Source of the DNA: Acanthaster planci
Taxonomy: Eukaryota > Echinodermata > Asteroidea > Valvatida > Acanthasteridae
Assembly (NCBI RefSeq): GCF_001949145.1
Contig: NW_019091490.1
Span: 622,620-634,730, forward strand
DNA: 12,111 nucleotides
Direction: 5' to 3'
Shown here: positions 1 through 8,600 of the stretch, in pieces
Position numbering within the stretch: position 1 is the stretch's first letter
How the letters are laid out: every line of letters starts with the position of its first letter
Notes under the pieces: generated by a model
Told to the model about the DNA's origin: nothing
The model's input: the letters and a program-made list of their open reading frames with translations, nothing else
The model's database searches: none
Made by a program: the position numbers and the translations under genes

Positions 1-905
1 TTGGAAGTCCTTGATGAACAGCAAAGGTTTTACTCACAAACATGCATTTTAAGGCCCAGATTTGATGTCAACTTTCCAAATTTCGTCGCACCACTGCCAA
101 ATAAAAACGGTGGTTCAATGTCCAACATTAACATCTTGTGATCAACAGCTACTGCATGCAGGACTTACTCCATGACTGCACTGTACATGTTTTTAATGTA
201 ATCTTATGTTGCACACGAGGAGTGACATGTGTATTGTCCGCTGATTAACTGTAGTAAGTTTTCGACGATCACCCGGAGGAGAAATCGACGGAAGCCATAA
301 CTATTCGGTAGATTTTTTTTCAAATTTTCACAGCATAAAATTGTTTAAAGAATGTTCATAACATTGCAGAGTGTTTCCAAACGAATTCGTTTTTTTTCTG
401 GGGGGGGGAAGTGGGCAAACAGTTTTCATGCATAGTTTACAAGTTGCTCTCCCTTTTTGTGCTTACTAAGGTACGAAACGGAATTTGAATTTCAGAAGCG
501 GAATTCAGGATTTTGTGAAACAGAAAATGCCCATTTTTGAAACGGAAAATCATTGGCTCTAAAAATGGTCCCAAACTAATAACCACCTCTGTACCCTCAA
601 GTGCCCATTTACCCCTGCATGTAGGTACAGTACAAAGTAAAAGCCTTGTTGGAAGAGGCACAAACCAAAAAAGGTTTACAGCACCAACTCAGCCGTAGTC
701 AATTTGCTGAACCATGCAAGGCTTGGACTCTGGGGAATTTCAGGCACTCAACCACAAATTGACTGAAGTTCAGCTAATCAGAGTGCCCACCGTTTGATTT
801 CTCAACAAAAAAAAAACTGAGAAAGAAAACAGTCGAGAGGGAAAACCAATTTGATTTGGACTCTTGCAGGGTGTGTTACGAGATATGCGACTGGCATCTC
901 CTCAC
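1..905 (-). other. TRAPPC13 intron 3 (partial)
   Basis: AT-rich non-coding sequence following the exon-3 donor. I looked for the next TRAPPC13 segment after LPQNFG and did not find it. A G9 run lies at 400-408. The stretch 480-560 is mildly repetitive (CGTTTC and ATTCCG units). Confidence 0.55.
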
Positions 906-1014
906 CCAAAGTTCTGCGGGAGCATGAGTAACTCTCCAACACCGAAGCATTCCAAGCCAGAGGGTAGGCCAAGACCAGGCGAGATGTCGCTTAATGTACC
1001 TCCTGCAGAGCCAC
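906..1014 (-). CDS. TRAPPC13: TRAPPC13 coding exon 3
   Basis: 109 bp, entering in phase 1 and leaving in phase 2. The acceptor follows a poly-C/T tract (ttcttgtttttag) and the donor is GTGAGG. It encodes a Gly/Ser/Leu-rich linker ending in GELLMLPQNFG, the conserved TRAPPC13 motif. The expected following segment of the protein is not found in 1-905. Confidence 0.87.
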
Positions 1015-3277
1015 CTAAAAACAAGAAATAATTGGGGGGGGGGGGTGATGGAGTAAATTAAGTTCATTGATCAGATCCTGCCACACCCAGGTCTAAAAGT
1101 CTGGTGCACTTTGTAGCATTACAATTAACATCGACAGAGCAAACTACCCAGGTTGAGACAATGAGAGTTGGTCCCATTAAACAATGCCATTGTTGGCTCT
1201 TGTGGTGACCGGCAATTACAGACTCCTAGGCCATTTGGCTATGAGGACGGTCAACCTGTTAGATCTTGTTACACTAGGCAGCATACATGTATGAATGATG
1301 CTAATCAACGAGTTTGGCAGGGTTTGTAGCCAAAATACCCGGCAGAGTTAGGATTAATTACTATGATATTTGTATTTGCAAAGTTTGAAGTGCCTCTGAT
1401 AAAGATTTTAGGACCATGTTGTGTGCGAACATTTATGCCAAGATTAGGCGATGTGTCAGGGATTAACTAAAGAATCCTCACAGATACCTCAAAAGGCATC
1501 CTGGTGGATATCTGTATGCCTTACATAGATCCATGCCGCGATCAAATGTACATGTACTTTGCAGTAGAACAATAGATTAAGTATCAAGGATGTGCAACTG
1601 TTGTCCGATGGCCCCTAAAGTGGAATTTTTTTGGGGGGGGGGATTTTATGCTCACCTGCTATATCCCTGGCCTCAAATAATACTGGAGTTGTGGTGATGA
1701 ATGAGGATTTGGTCAACCGCATGACTGCAAAAGTGGAACGTCATTCAGGGGAAAGAAACACACAAAAGAGTTAGACCTGAAGTAAAGTAATTTGATATTT
1801 TAATCCAAGCGGGGTTAATGTACCAAGCATGCCTAGGCTTGTTCTCATCATTCTAAAGTGACTTTTGACTTTTTAAACCTTTTACCCTTTTTGAAAAACA
1901 TTAATCTTGAAAACGTGGTTACCCATCATGCCCAACAAGTCTACCAGTAATATCATACACAACTTTTTAAATGTTTCCTGTTATTTACTCTTTACCTTAT
2001 TTCCAAAATCTTTTCCCTATCTAGTGTCACACTCACAATGTCACAAATGTCCATACATATCTGGCCTACCATGCCCACCGGTACCTGACGTACATTCATA
2101 CATTATTTATACATTTATTGTACACTGCCAAGCAGCCTCACTAATTATTATGATTACGTGCTAGTTCAGGAAGAGTTCCATATACGGACGCCACTTGACA
2201 CCCCGTGCACAAACCCTATGAGACTAGTCTCCAATTTTCTAAGTGTTTTCTCAGTTAACAACTTGGTATTTTCCCTCTTAAAGTGAACTTAGTTCTACTT
2301 TTAGAGATCCAAAGATGTGCCCAGGGTTGAAGTAAGCCCCCCACCCCCGACTCGGAAAGAGCTATGTATACGGACAACACTAATTTTCCCATATTAAAAT
2401 GTTACAAAAGCCAGCAAAAAGTGATAACATGTCCTTGAAAGTGAAATTTAGCTAAGAAAATTCCGAAGCCTTTAAACCTAGGCCTGCTTAAAAAACACTT
2501 AGGCCTAAGTTTTTTCAGACAAGTCCCAAACAGGTTTGTGCACAGGGCTTTAAGTGTTGTCTGTCATGTCCATAGTTAAGAAAATACATTTAGGCATCTC
2601 CAAACAAAATTGAAAATTTTTCTCAGTTTGAGATTCATGTCTTTTCAGCACTTCTGCAATGACATGAACGACTGAAGGCTTTACCCATGTTTACTGAGAT
2701 GACATAGGCCTACTGATATCATACGGTGATAGCCTAGGCCTACTGTATTATTGTTCTAGGCCCATACCTAGCCCCACTAGTGTGGCACGGACTCTCACTC
2801 CCGATCCATAAGGACAAATCGGGAGTGATCCGTGCCACACTAGTGGGGCTAGCCCATACCCAGGATTATGATGTAAAAAGTGGAGGCAGGATGCAAGTTT
2901 GCAACATACTTTCCCACCACTGTACATGTATTGAACAATACATGTACATGCACAACGTGGAATGCAGCAACAAGAATGAACATGAACTAGGCCTGGAAAA
3001 AAACACTGCTTGGAATACAAGTGTCACTGTTTGAGTTTGACTTTCAATTTCATCAAGTTCACACTTTGTTGAAAAACCAAAAACTGGAAACGCCGTTTTC
3101 AATATTAGGCTACCTCCTCACTGATTCTAATTCATATTCATCTAATTCATAATCTGAACTACCATGACAAGGAGGCTTAACAAATACATTCAAATTACAA
3201 CATAAATAACAAACTATGTAAAAATCCAGCCAACCTTTCAACGAAAGCAGGTGTTCTTTTTCCCTTGGAGCCTCCAT
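906..3277 (-). CDS. TRAPPC13: TRAPPC13 (TRAPP complex subunit 13), 3'-partial, coding exons 1-3
   Basis: TRAPPC13 is a metazoan subunit of the TRAPP III-type tethering complex, which acts in ER-Golgi traffic and autophagy. Exons on the minus strand are 3277-3235, 1724-1656 and 1014-906. They join in phases 1, 1 and 2 into about 74 residues. The peptide starts MEAPREKEHLLSLK, continues VMRLTKSSFITTTPVLFEARD, and reaches a Gly/Ser/Leu-rich stretch followed by GELLMLPQNFG. The blocks EHLLxLKVMRLTK, PV-x(2)-E-x(2)-D and LPQNFG match the human TRAPPC13 N-terminus as I remember it. Human TRAPPC13 is about 417 residues, so roughly five sixths of the gene lies left of position 1. The start ATG has a strong context (aagATGg). 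The gene is on the same strand as calreticulin and downstream of it. Confidence 0.88.
1656..1724 (-). CDS. TRAPPC13: TRAPPC13 coding exon 2
   Basis: 69 bp, phase 1 in and out. It has a long pyrimidine-rich acceptor ending ttttgcag and a consensus donor GTGAGC. Only one frame is open, encoding (V)MRLTKSSFITTTPVLFEARDIA. The MRLTK block is diagnostic of the family. Confidence 0.9.
2168..2290. mobile_element. MITE-like family, partial copy A
   Basis: It begins AGGAAGAGTTCCATATACGG and is alignable with the reverse complement of 11577-11703 along its whole length. Shared blocks include GACACCCCGTGCACAAA, CCTATGAGACT and TTGGTATTTTCCCTC. The opposite terminal repeat is missing, so this is one end only. 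Confidence 0.68.
2353..2575. mobile_element. MITE-like family, degenerate copy B
   Basis: The left end GGAAAGAGCTATGTATACGG resembles the family terminus. The stretch from about 2490 (AAAACACTTAGG...TTTTTTCAGAC, then GTTTGTGCACAGGG) parallels 11620-11670 in direct orientation. The right terminus is weak. Its length is close to that of copy C. Confidence 0.42.
2761..2860. mobile_element. Foldback (MITE-like) element with target-site duplication
   Basis: Arms 2768-2805 and 2818-2852 are near-perfect inverted repeats, starting CTAGCCCCACTAGTGTGGCA. They differ only by a 3-nt bulge and close on a 12-nt loop. The element is flanked directly by CCCATAC at 2761-2767 and 2853-2859 (8 bp, CCCATACC, if the boundary is shifted by one). 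This looks like a target-site duplication. It carries no coding capacity and sits in TRAPPC13 intron 1. An 8-bp duplication would fit a hAT-type MITE, but I cannot assign a family. Confidence 0.8.
2921..2948. repeat. Perfect 28-bp hairpin built on TACATGTA
   Basis: TGTACATGTATTG (2921-2933) and CAATACATGTACA (2936-2948) are exact inverse copies separated by AA. It lies about 60 bp from the larger foldback element in the same intron. Confidence 0.7.
3235..3277 (-). CDS. TRAPPC13: TRAPPC13 coding exon 1
   Basis: 43 bp encoding MEAPREKEHLLSLK plus one base. The ATG at 3277-3275 has A at -3 and G at +4. The donor is GTTGGC at 3234, weak but phase-correct. The frame stays open upstream but has no ATG there, so this is the first usable start. 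Confidence 0.85.
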
Positions 3278-3380
3278 CTTGGAAATGACACCATAAACTT
3301 GTTCAAGTCCTCTAGTGTAGTAAAGCAAGCGACACAACTTGACCAACTGCAGGTAGCGCGTGCGTATTTCTTCGGCGCCT
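3278..3380 (-). promoter_or_regulatory. TRAPPC13 5' leader with overlapping upstream ORF
   Basis: Just upstream of the TRAPPC13 start is a CpG-richer block (GCGCCG and CGCACGCGC at about 3350-3378) suited to a 5' UTR or core promoter. A weak-context upstream ATG (tttATGg) at 3294-3292 opens an 18-codon ORF in another frame. It ends with TGA at 3240-3238, so it overlaps the true start. No TATA box is evident. The transcription start is not determined. Confidence 0.4.
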
Positions 3381-4249
3381 GTAAGTGGCCAATTGGAACA
3401 CTGTTACACTACTGCAAGTTTAACAAAAAAAAGAGGAGGGGCGGATGTATAGTAGGCTGGGGTGGGTCGTGGGTGTGTTTGGGAAGTCTGCTGTTCTGAA
3501 AGAAAAAGGCACTCAAAGAATGTGTCCATGGTACGAGAAATGAGGGTTTTTTGTCTTTATGCCAAATTCTGAGCATACAGCGAGGGGCACAAGCCTTCCA
3601 AGGGAAGTCATTATGTCACTGGTCAAATAGCATAATGAGGATGAAGGGTTTGAGGGGGTGAAGTCTGAAATCTGACAAATAAAATGGCAAAAAATGACCA
3701 TTGCCCCCTAATTGTTGGAACATTTAAAAAATCAGCACGCTTGAGACATGCATCAACTGAAAACAAGGACAGTTGGTTGGCAACATTAAGAGTCATTTTA
3801 CTTCAAACCTTTAAAGTAAACAACCACCAACTTGAAGAATGCCTTGGCAACTTTCAATTTCTTACCCAAACGTTTCCAAAGTAAAATATTTTGGTCTTGC
3901 TTTAAACAGGTAAAACTAACTCACGCTTCTCCTACACAGTACAATGTACATGTACTTGCTGGAGTACTTGCAAGTGCAAATATGGGGCGACAGCGGGACA
4001 GGGGGGGGTGCCCCCTCACAAAAAAAAGGGGGGAATAAAAACGGACACGAAAGGGGATAAAGATGAGCAATCAGCCCTAACCATGAGACAGCAATTATCA
4101 TACTATTGGATAGTCAGTTTGCAGCTGATGGGTACTTTGCCTCCCCCCCCCAAAAAAACCACAGCTTTTCTCCTTCCGGCAGTGCCCACGAGTACACACA
4201 CGTCTTCTCAACAGACCCATGCATAAGAATCAAACAAGACAAAACATTC
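3380..4249. other. Intergenic spacer between calreticulin and TRAPPC13
   Basis: I see no supported exon on either strand. It contains a G8 run (4001-4008), a C9A7 run (4143-4158) and a TGTACATGTAC motif near 3950. The TRAPPC13 promoter should lie at the left end. A strong pyrimidine-rich AG at about 3500 (tttttctttcag on the minus strand) has no matching donor or open exon. Confidence 0.5.
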
Positions 4250-4270
4250 GTTGGGGAAGTGGTGGGACCT

Positions 4271-4276
4271 TTTATT
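4271..4276 (-). terminator. Candidate distal calreticulin poly(A) signal (AATAAA)
   Basis: On the minus strand AATAAA is followed within about 25 nt by CA dinucleotides and then a U/GU-rich stretch (GTTTTGTCTTGTTT, about 4230-4245). This is the usual hexamer, cleavage and downstream-element order. It would give a 3' UTR of about 1.2 kb. Confidence 0.5.
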
Positions 4277-5159
4277 CCAGAACACCTTCAACAGGGCATA
4301 ACCCGAACACTAAATCACTCTCAGGAAAACAATCTGCGTGAACTCCCCTCGACAAATTGATGAGAACATACAAAAAAGTTTCTGGCTTAATTTGTTAGGC
4401 GGACTTAACAAAATTCTACAAATCAATCATTTTATGCTTCATACATCACAAGTACCTGTCTTTTTTGTCAACAAAGGTCGCTTTGTATTGTGAGCTCCGA
4501 TGTTCTACACAAAATGTTTTAACTGTTGCAACAAAAACTCTTTTAACAACAGACGTGACCATACCCTTATGGGTTATAAAAAGGCAGGTACAGTGCTTGA
4601 AACTTGGTTGTTCGGTGATGTCGTTCATTTTAGCCTGAAGAAGTTTCCCTCGATACATAAAAATAATTTGGCGTACTGTCAACTTAATAATAAAATTTAA
4701 CAGGAAAAGCAACTTTTTCAAGACCCCACAATTTAAAATCAAATGATTGGACCACTCATAACACAGCCCAAGAAATGTGAATGGTTGATATTTTGTGCCA
4801 ACAAAAGTACTTTTTTTTACAGTATTAGATTTGTAAGTTTATGAAATACAAGTTCGGGGTCAATCCGCCTGCAACAAAATCACTCTTCACTGGGTAGCAC
4901 TTCTACAGTGGCACGAAGCTTGGGCTGAACGACAGTAACATCCATTTTTAACATCCATGACTGCGAATACTGCATACATTCCACTCCTTGGATTAAAAAA
5001 CTATCACCAACATGCACCAAAAAACGCCTGAACTTGTGTTTGCAATATTTTTGGAGACTTGCTGTAGCGGAGTGGAGACTTTCGATGCATCCAGTGCCCA
5101 CCATTAAAATATTGAAAGTGCACTAATTCAACATCCCTAGGGCAAGTCAAGCTGCAGAT

Positions 5160-5165
5160 TTTAAT
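5160..5165 (-). terminator. Candidate proximal calreticulin poly(A) signal (ATTAAA)
   Basis: The minus-strand variant hexamer ATTAAA lies about 275 nt after the stop. A TG-containing stretch downstream (GATGTTGAATTAGTG) is only a fair downstream element. It would give a short 3' UTR isoform. Confidence 0.3.
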
Positions 5166-5437
5166 GTGGACATGACAAAACGTGCTAGGCAGTTATCAAA
5201 TACCTCCCCCCCCCAAAAAAAACCCCAAACTGCAACAACCAAACCAATAAAAAGTGTGACCACTCACGAAAGGGAACACCTCCACGACTTGTACAAACTG
5301 TGCAAGAGTTATCACAAGGACCATGTATTGCAGCATAACTTAATTGTTTCCCACACTAAACTAGGTGAACCCAAAATATTCCCCTGCCCCCTAAATAATT
5401 TTGCAAATTTCTTCTCTTTCTTTCTCTCTCTCTTTCT

Positions 5438-5677
5438 CTACAGTTCGTCCTTCGCTTGTGTCTCTTCATCCGCGTCGCCCTCTGGGGGCTCGTCGGCCTC
5501 TAGGTCCTCGCCCTCTTCCAGGCCTTCCAGGTCTTCGGGGCTCAGACCGAATTCGTCGTCTTCTTCGCCTTCCTCATCCTCGTCGTCCCCTTCTTCCTCT
5601 TTCCTCTTTTTTTCCTCTTCCTCCCGCTTCTTCCGCTCCTCCTCGTCCTGCTTGTCTTTCATCTTCTTTTCGCCTTC
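5438..5677 (-). CDS. CALR: Calreticulin exon 9 (acidic C-domain, KDEL)
   Basis: 240 bp including the TAG stop at 5440-5438. It begins [17 protein letters not shown], continues as a Lys/Glu helix, and then becomes acidic. In the family this region binds calcium with high capacity and low affinity. It ends QAKDEL, the ER-retrieval signal. A less acidic stretch with Phe, Leu and Pro ([14 protein letters not shown]) interrupts the Glu/Asp run. The acceptor is ttccag at 5683-5678. Confidence 0.96.
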   Translation of the reverse strand, partial: EGEKKMKDKQDEEERKKREEEEKKRKEEEGDDEDEEGEEDDEFGLSPEDLEGLEEGEDLEADEPPEGDADEETQAKDEL

Positions 5678-8600
5678 CTGGAACGCAAAGGGCGCAACGG
5701 GTTACCGCTGAATTGCGAACTGATAAACCGGGGGGGGGCGGTACTGCTGCGATGGTACTCCGCTAGCGCGTTCATTCAACTTGAGATGTGCGCATTGTAC
5801 AAAGCTGCATTATCCTTTTGGGTAAATGGGTTTATCACATGTGCATACCATCTGCCCATGAAACTGCCTTTTCCACACTTCTCACGAATGTGGAGACATT
5901 CCTTAACAGTAAATCTACGAAGTTTCAGTTCCAGCCAACTTCAGGCCTTTTTTAATGGTCATGTCTAGTTCACGCTTTCGTGCACGTCCGACCCGTGCAT
6001 TGAGCACGTCTGTGAGGAAACTTGACCAAATATGGCCATCCTCTGTCAGGAACTTGACCGGCACTGAGCAAGAACGGTTACATCCTGTTTTAACCTTATT
6101 CAAGTCAAAATGACTGCAACACATCAAAGGAAACATTCTTCTAAACTCAACACAATCAAAATATGCTCAGCGACAGCTTTCGGGGTTAACATAATTGCTA
6201 ACAATATGAACTCGCTCGCAGCCCTTAACCTGCAATACAGGTTAACTGCCTGGAGGAATAACAGAAAAACGACAGGCTTTGAGGGTTGTTGCGTTCATTG
6301 AAGTTTTGCACAAGAATTTAATACAGGAATGCCAAACACAGATCACTGAAGAGAAAAGGTATACCTTTGTGGGTTTCCATAAATCGTTTGCTTGTTTTTC
6401 TGCTTCCTTGACATCATCTGTGATGAGGAAGTTGTCAAAAATAGTGCCCGATTTTACCTGCGGACAAGACAAATCCATCACACAACATCAGTACCTCATA
6501 ACACTGCTGCACGAGCACAAAACCAGCTTAAGTGAACAGTCGGTCACACAAAACATCACCTGAACTCTTATCTGGATTACACAATCACTGATGGCTTGAC
6601 CCAAATCAGTAATGGTCTTGTTTGATACATGTAGATTGTAAAATGATTGCCCGAGCATTTTGTCGGGAAAGGATCAAGGCGTCTTTGAACTTGAGAGGAC
6701 GACTTTGAGATTGGGGCCAGCCAAGGGAGCACATCAGAAAGGAATCGTATTCGAATCATTAAATTCATAATCCGGTAAAAACTGGTCATCACCTGTGCTC
6801 TGTGTGGCCCCTTGCTTGGAACGTACACACTTCATGGGAAAAAATGTAAAAGCCTAATCTCGTACCTGCATTTCAGAACTGCAGCTATAGAGTACCAAAG
6901 TGAATACGTCACGCGCATAATTAGTGTGTAAAAGGCATTAGCGCGAGAACCGGCGTGTGAACCAACATTCGTTTGCACTGCACTTTCTGGTTCACAGTGA
7001 CGTCACACTTCGGTACTCTATGTGGCAGATAGCAAGGACCATTTCATATAAACTTTCACAGGCAATGCGACCTGTGTTGACATCTACAGGAGTGACACAC
7101 TGCTTTCACACAAAAGTCCCTTGGGGGGGGGAACTGAATGTGGACAACTGGAACTTCAATCTTGGTATCTCATTGAGAGTAAAAGGCAGAAAATGATGAC
7201 AAGCAGAAACCAGCGGGCAGTAACTTTCTTCAAGAAATGACCGCAAGCACATATTTACTGGGCAAATGTGCAGCAACTGGTAGATGTGATAGGCCTGCTA
7301 ATAGCCCTGCGCCTAGTCTGTTGAGGGCGACAAATACAGTACCAGTTAGTACTAATTCTTTTGGCTCCTTCCTGCCATTTATCAGTCAAGAAGTAGCACT
7401 TATCACAGAGATGCTACCCTTTGGTAAATTCACAATGACACCTTTCCAACTACACAGCCTAATGTCTAACCTCTGAACAATAACTAAATCCTTCTCCAAT
7501 GTGATGATGTCCAAGACTCACCTGCCACAAATCAAGTCCTAGAACGCCAAAGTCTTTGTAAAGGTAAAGTGTGTCGTCCGCTTCATATTCGGGATTGTCG
7601 ATCATCGGGTGAACCCACTCGCCTTTGTAATTTGGGTTATCGATCTGCTTGGGTTTCCACTCGCCCTGAACAATGAAAAAAAAAATCCCCTTATGCAACA
7701 GTTGGCACTAGCTACTCAATAACTTAGAATCAAGGAAGTTACTATGAATGGACGGCAAGTTTCAGTAAATTATCAAGACTGGTCTTTAAACAAAAAGAAA
7801 CCCTTTCTAGCTGCAGTGTGAATGGCATAATCCAGTTTCCAGATCCCTTGTAGTCGTATACAGCATCGGTTATGGACACAGCTCAGGCCATCACCGTAGG
7901 CGAGCTCTGTGTCACATATCTTACAACATCATAGCCAGAAATGGGAGTTTTTTTATCAGAAAGGAGCAATATGACGTTTTGCGGGGGCAAAAAACACGTT
8001 ACACTCTTTCTTTATCCTCAAATCAAAACGCTGAATTCTCTAACTGTTGGAAGATTCTGTTCTATCAACAGCGTTAAGTGCCACTGCGACCACGACAGAA
8101 AACATACCTTGTACTCCGGGTTGTTAATGGTAGCCGGTTCCCACTCTCCATCCATCTCATCATCCCAATCATCAGGCTTCACGGCATCAGGGTCGGGGAT
8201 GAACTCTGGCTTTTCCCAATCCTGTTCGGAGTCGGCAAAGCAAACCACACCAAATAAGGATACAAGTTGCATGAGCAAGTCCCGAAAATCTCCAGGGTTA
8301 CACGCTGGCAACATCTTGCAGGCACTTCCATGGTCAAACCATGTTTGCCAGGCCATGAGGACAGGTGGAATTCAAAACAACACCTCTACTCTTTGGGTTC
8401 TTCTTGAAAAAATATCCAATACTAATTTGGAACACAGCCACCCTCCCTTTCCTCTTGATTGAAGGTCCTCACCTCTGGCTTGGTGTCCTCGGGGTCATCG
8501 ATCATGGCATTGTCATCCCAATCTTCTGGCTTCTTGGCCTCTGGGTCCTTGATCTTTTTGGGAGGCAGGAAATCCCAGTCTTCCTCCAGGTTGCCCTTCT

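Larger units (their letters stand above)
4250..5437 (-). other. Probable calreticulin 3' UTR
   Basis: Right after the stop the transcript strand is purine-rich (GAGAAAGAGAGAGAGAAAG, 5411-5437). It includes a T8-G9 run at 5206-5222, written C then A on the plus strand. It also holds a 74-codon ATG-initiated ORF (5104-4880) with no recognised homology. There is no convincing exon of another gene. The 3' boundary depends on which poly(A) signal is used. Confidence 0.45.

Noticed and set aside
437-661. Minus-strand ORF with an acceptor (catgcag) phase-compatible with TRAPPC13 exon 3
   Set aside because: Its sequence does not resemble what follows LPQNFG in the family, and the DNA is mildly repetitive. 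It is more likely intron.
872-1030. Plus-strand terminal-exon-like frame (acceptor cttgcag, Pro/Lys-rich end, TAA)
   Set aside because: The same stretch on the minus strand is TRAPPC13 exon 3, with both splice sites, correct phase and the LPQNFG motif.
2748-3034. Overlapping ORFs of 84-90 codons on both strands
   Set aside because: Both run through the foldback element and the TACATGTA hairpin. The open frames are a by-product of the palindrome.
3278-3410. In-frame N-terminal extension of TRAPPC13 (EEIRTRYLQLVKL...) behind an acceptor-like cttacag
   Set aside because: It has no ATG in frame, a poor pyrimidine tract, and the family protein begins at the MExxxxxEHLL position. I treat it as 5' UTR open by chance.
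4446-4742. 98-codon minus-strand ORF with possible splice sites
   Set aside because: It has no recognised family, and its possible splice phases do not fit TRAPPC13 exon 1. It falls in the presumed 3' UTR.
5166-5711. 181-codon plus-strand ORF rich in serine and proline
   Set aside because: It is the antisense of calreticulin exon 9. Glu/Asp/Lys codons read backwards as Ser, Pro, Leu and Phe.
6490-6570. Possible box C/D RNA in calreticulin intron 7 near exon 8 (GTGATGT ... CTGA)
   Set aside because: There is no terminal stem and no recognisable guide.
8018-8462. ORFs of 80-173 codons on both strands around calreticulin exons 5 and 6
   Set aside because: They are shadow or read-through frames of the true exons into introns. 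Splice sites and homology fix the real boundaries.
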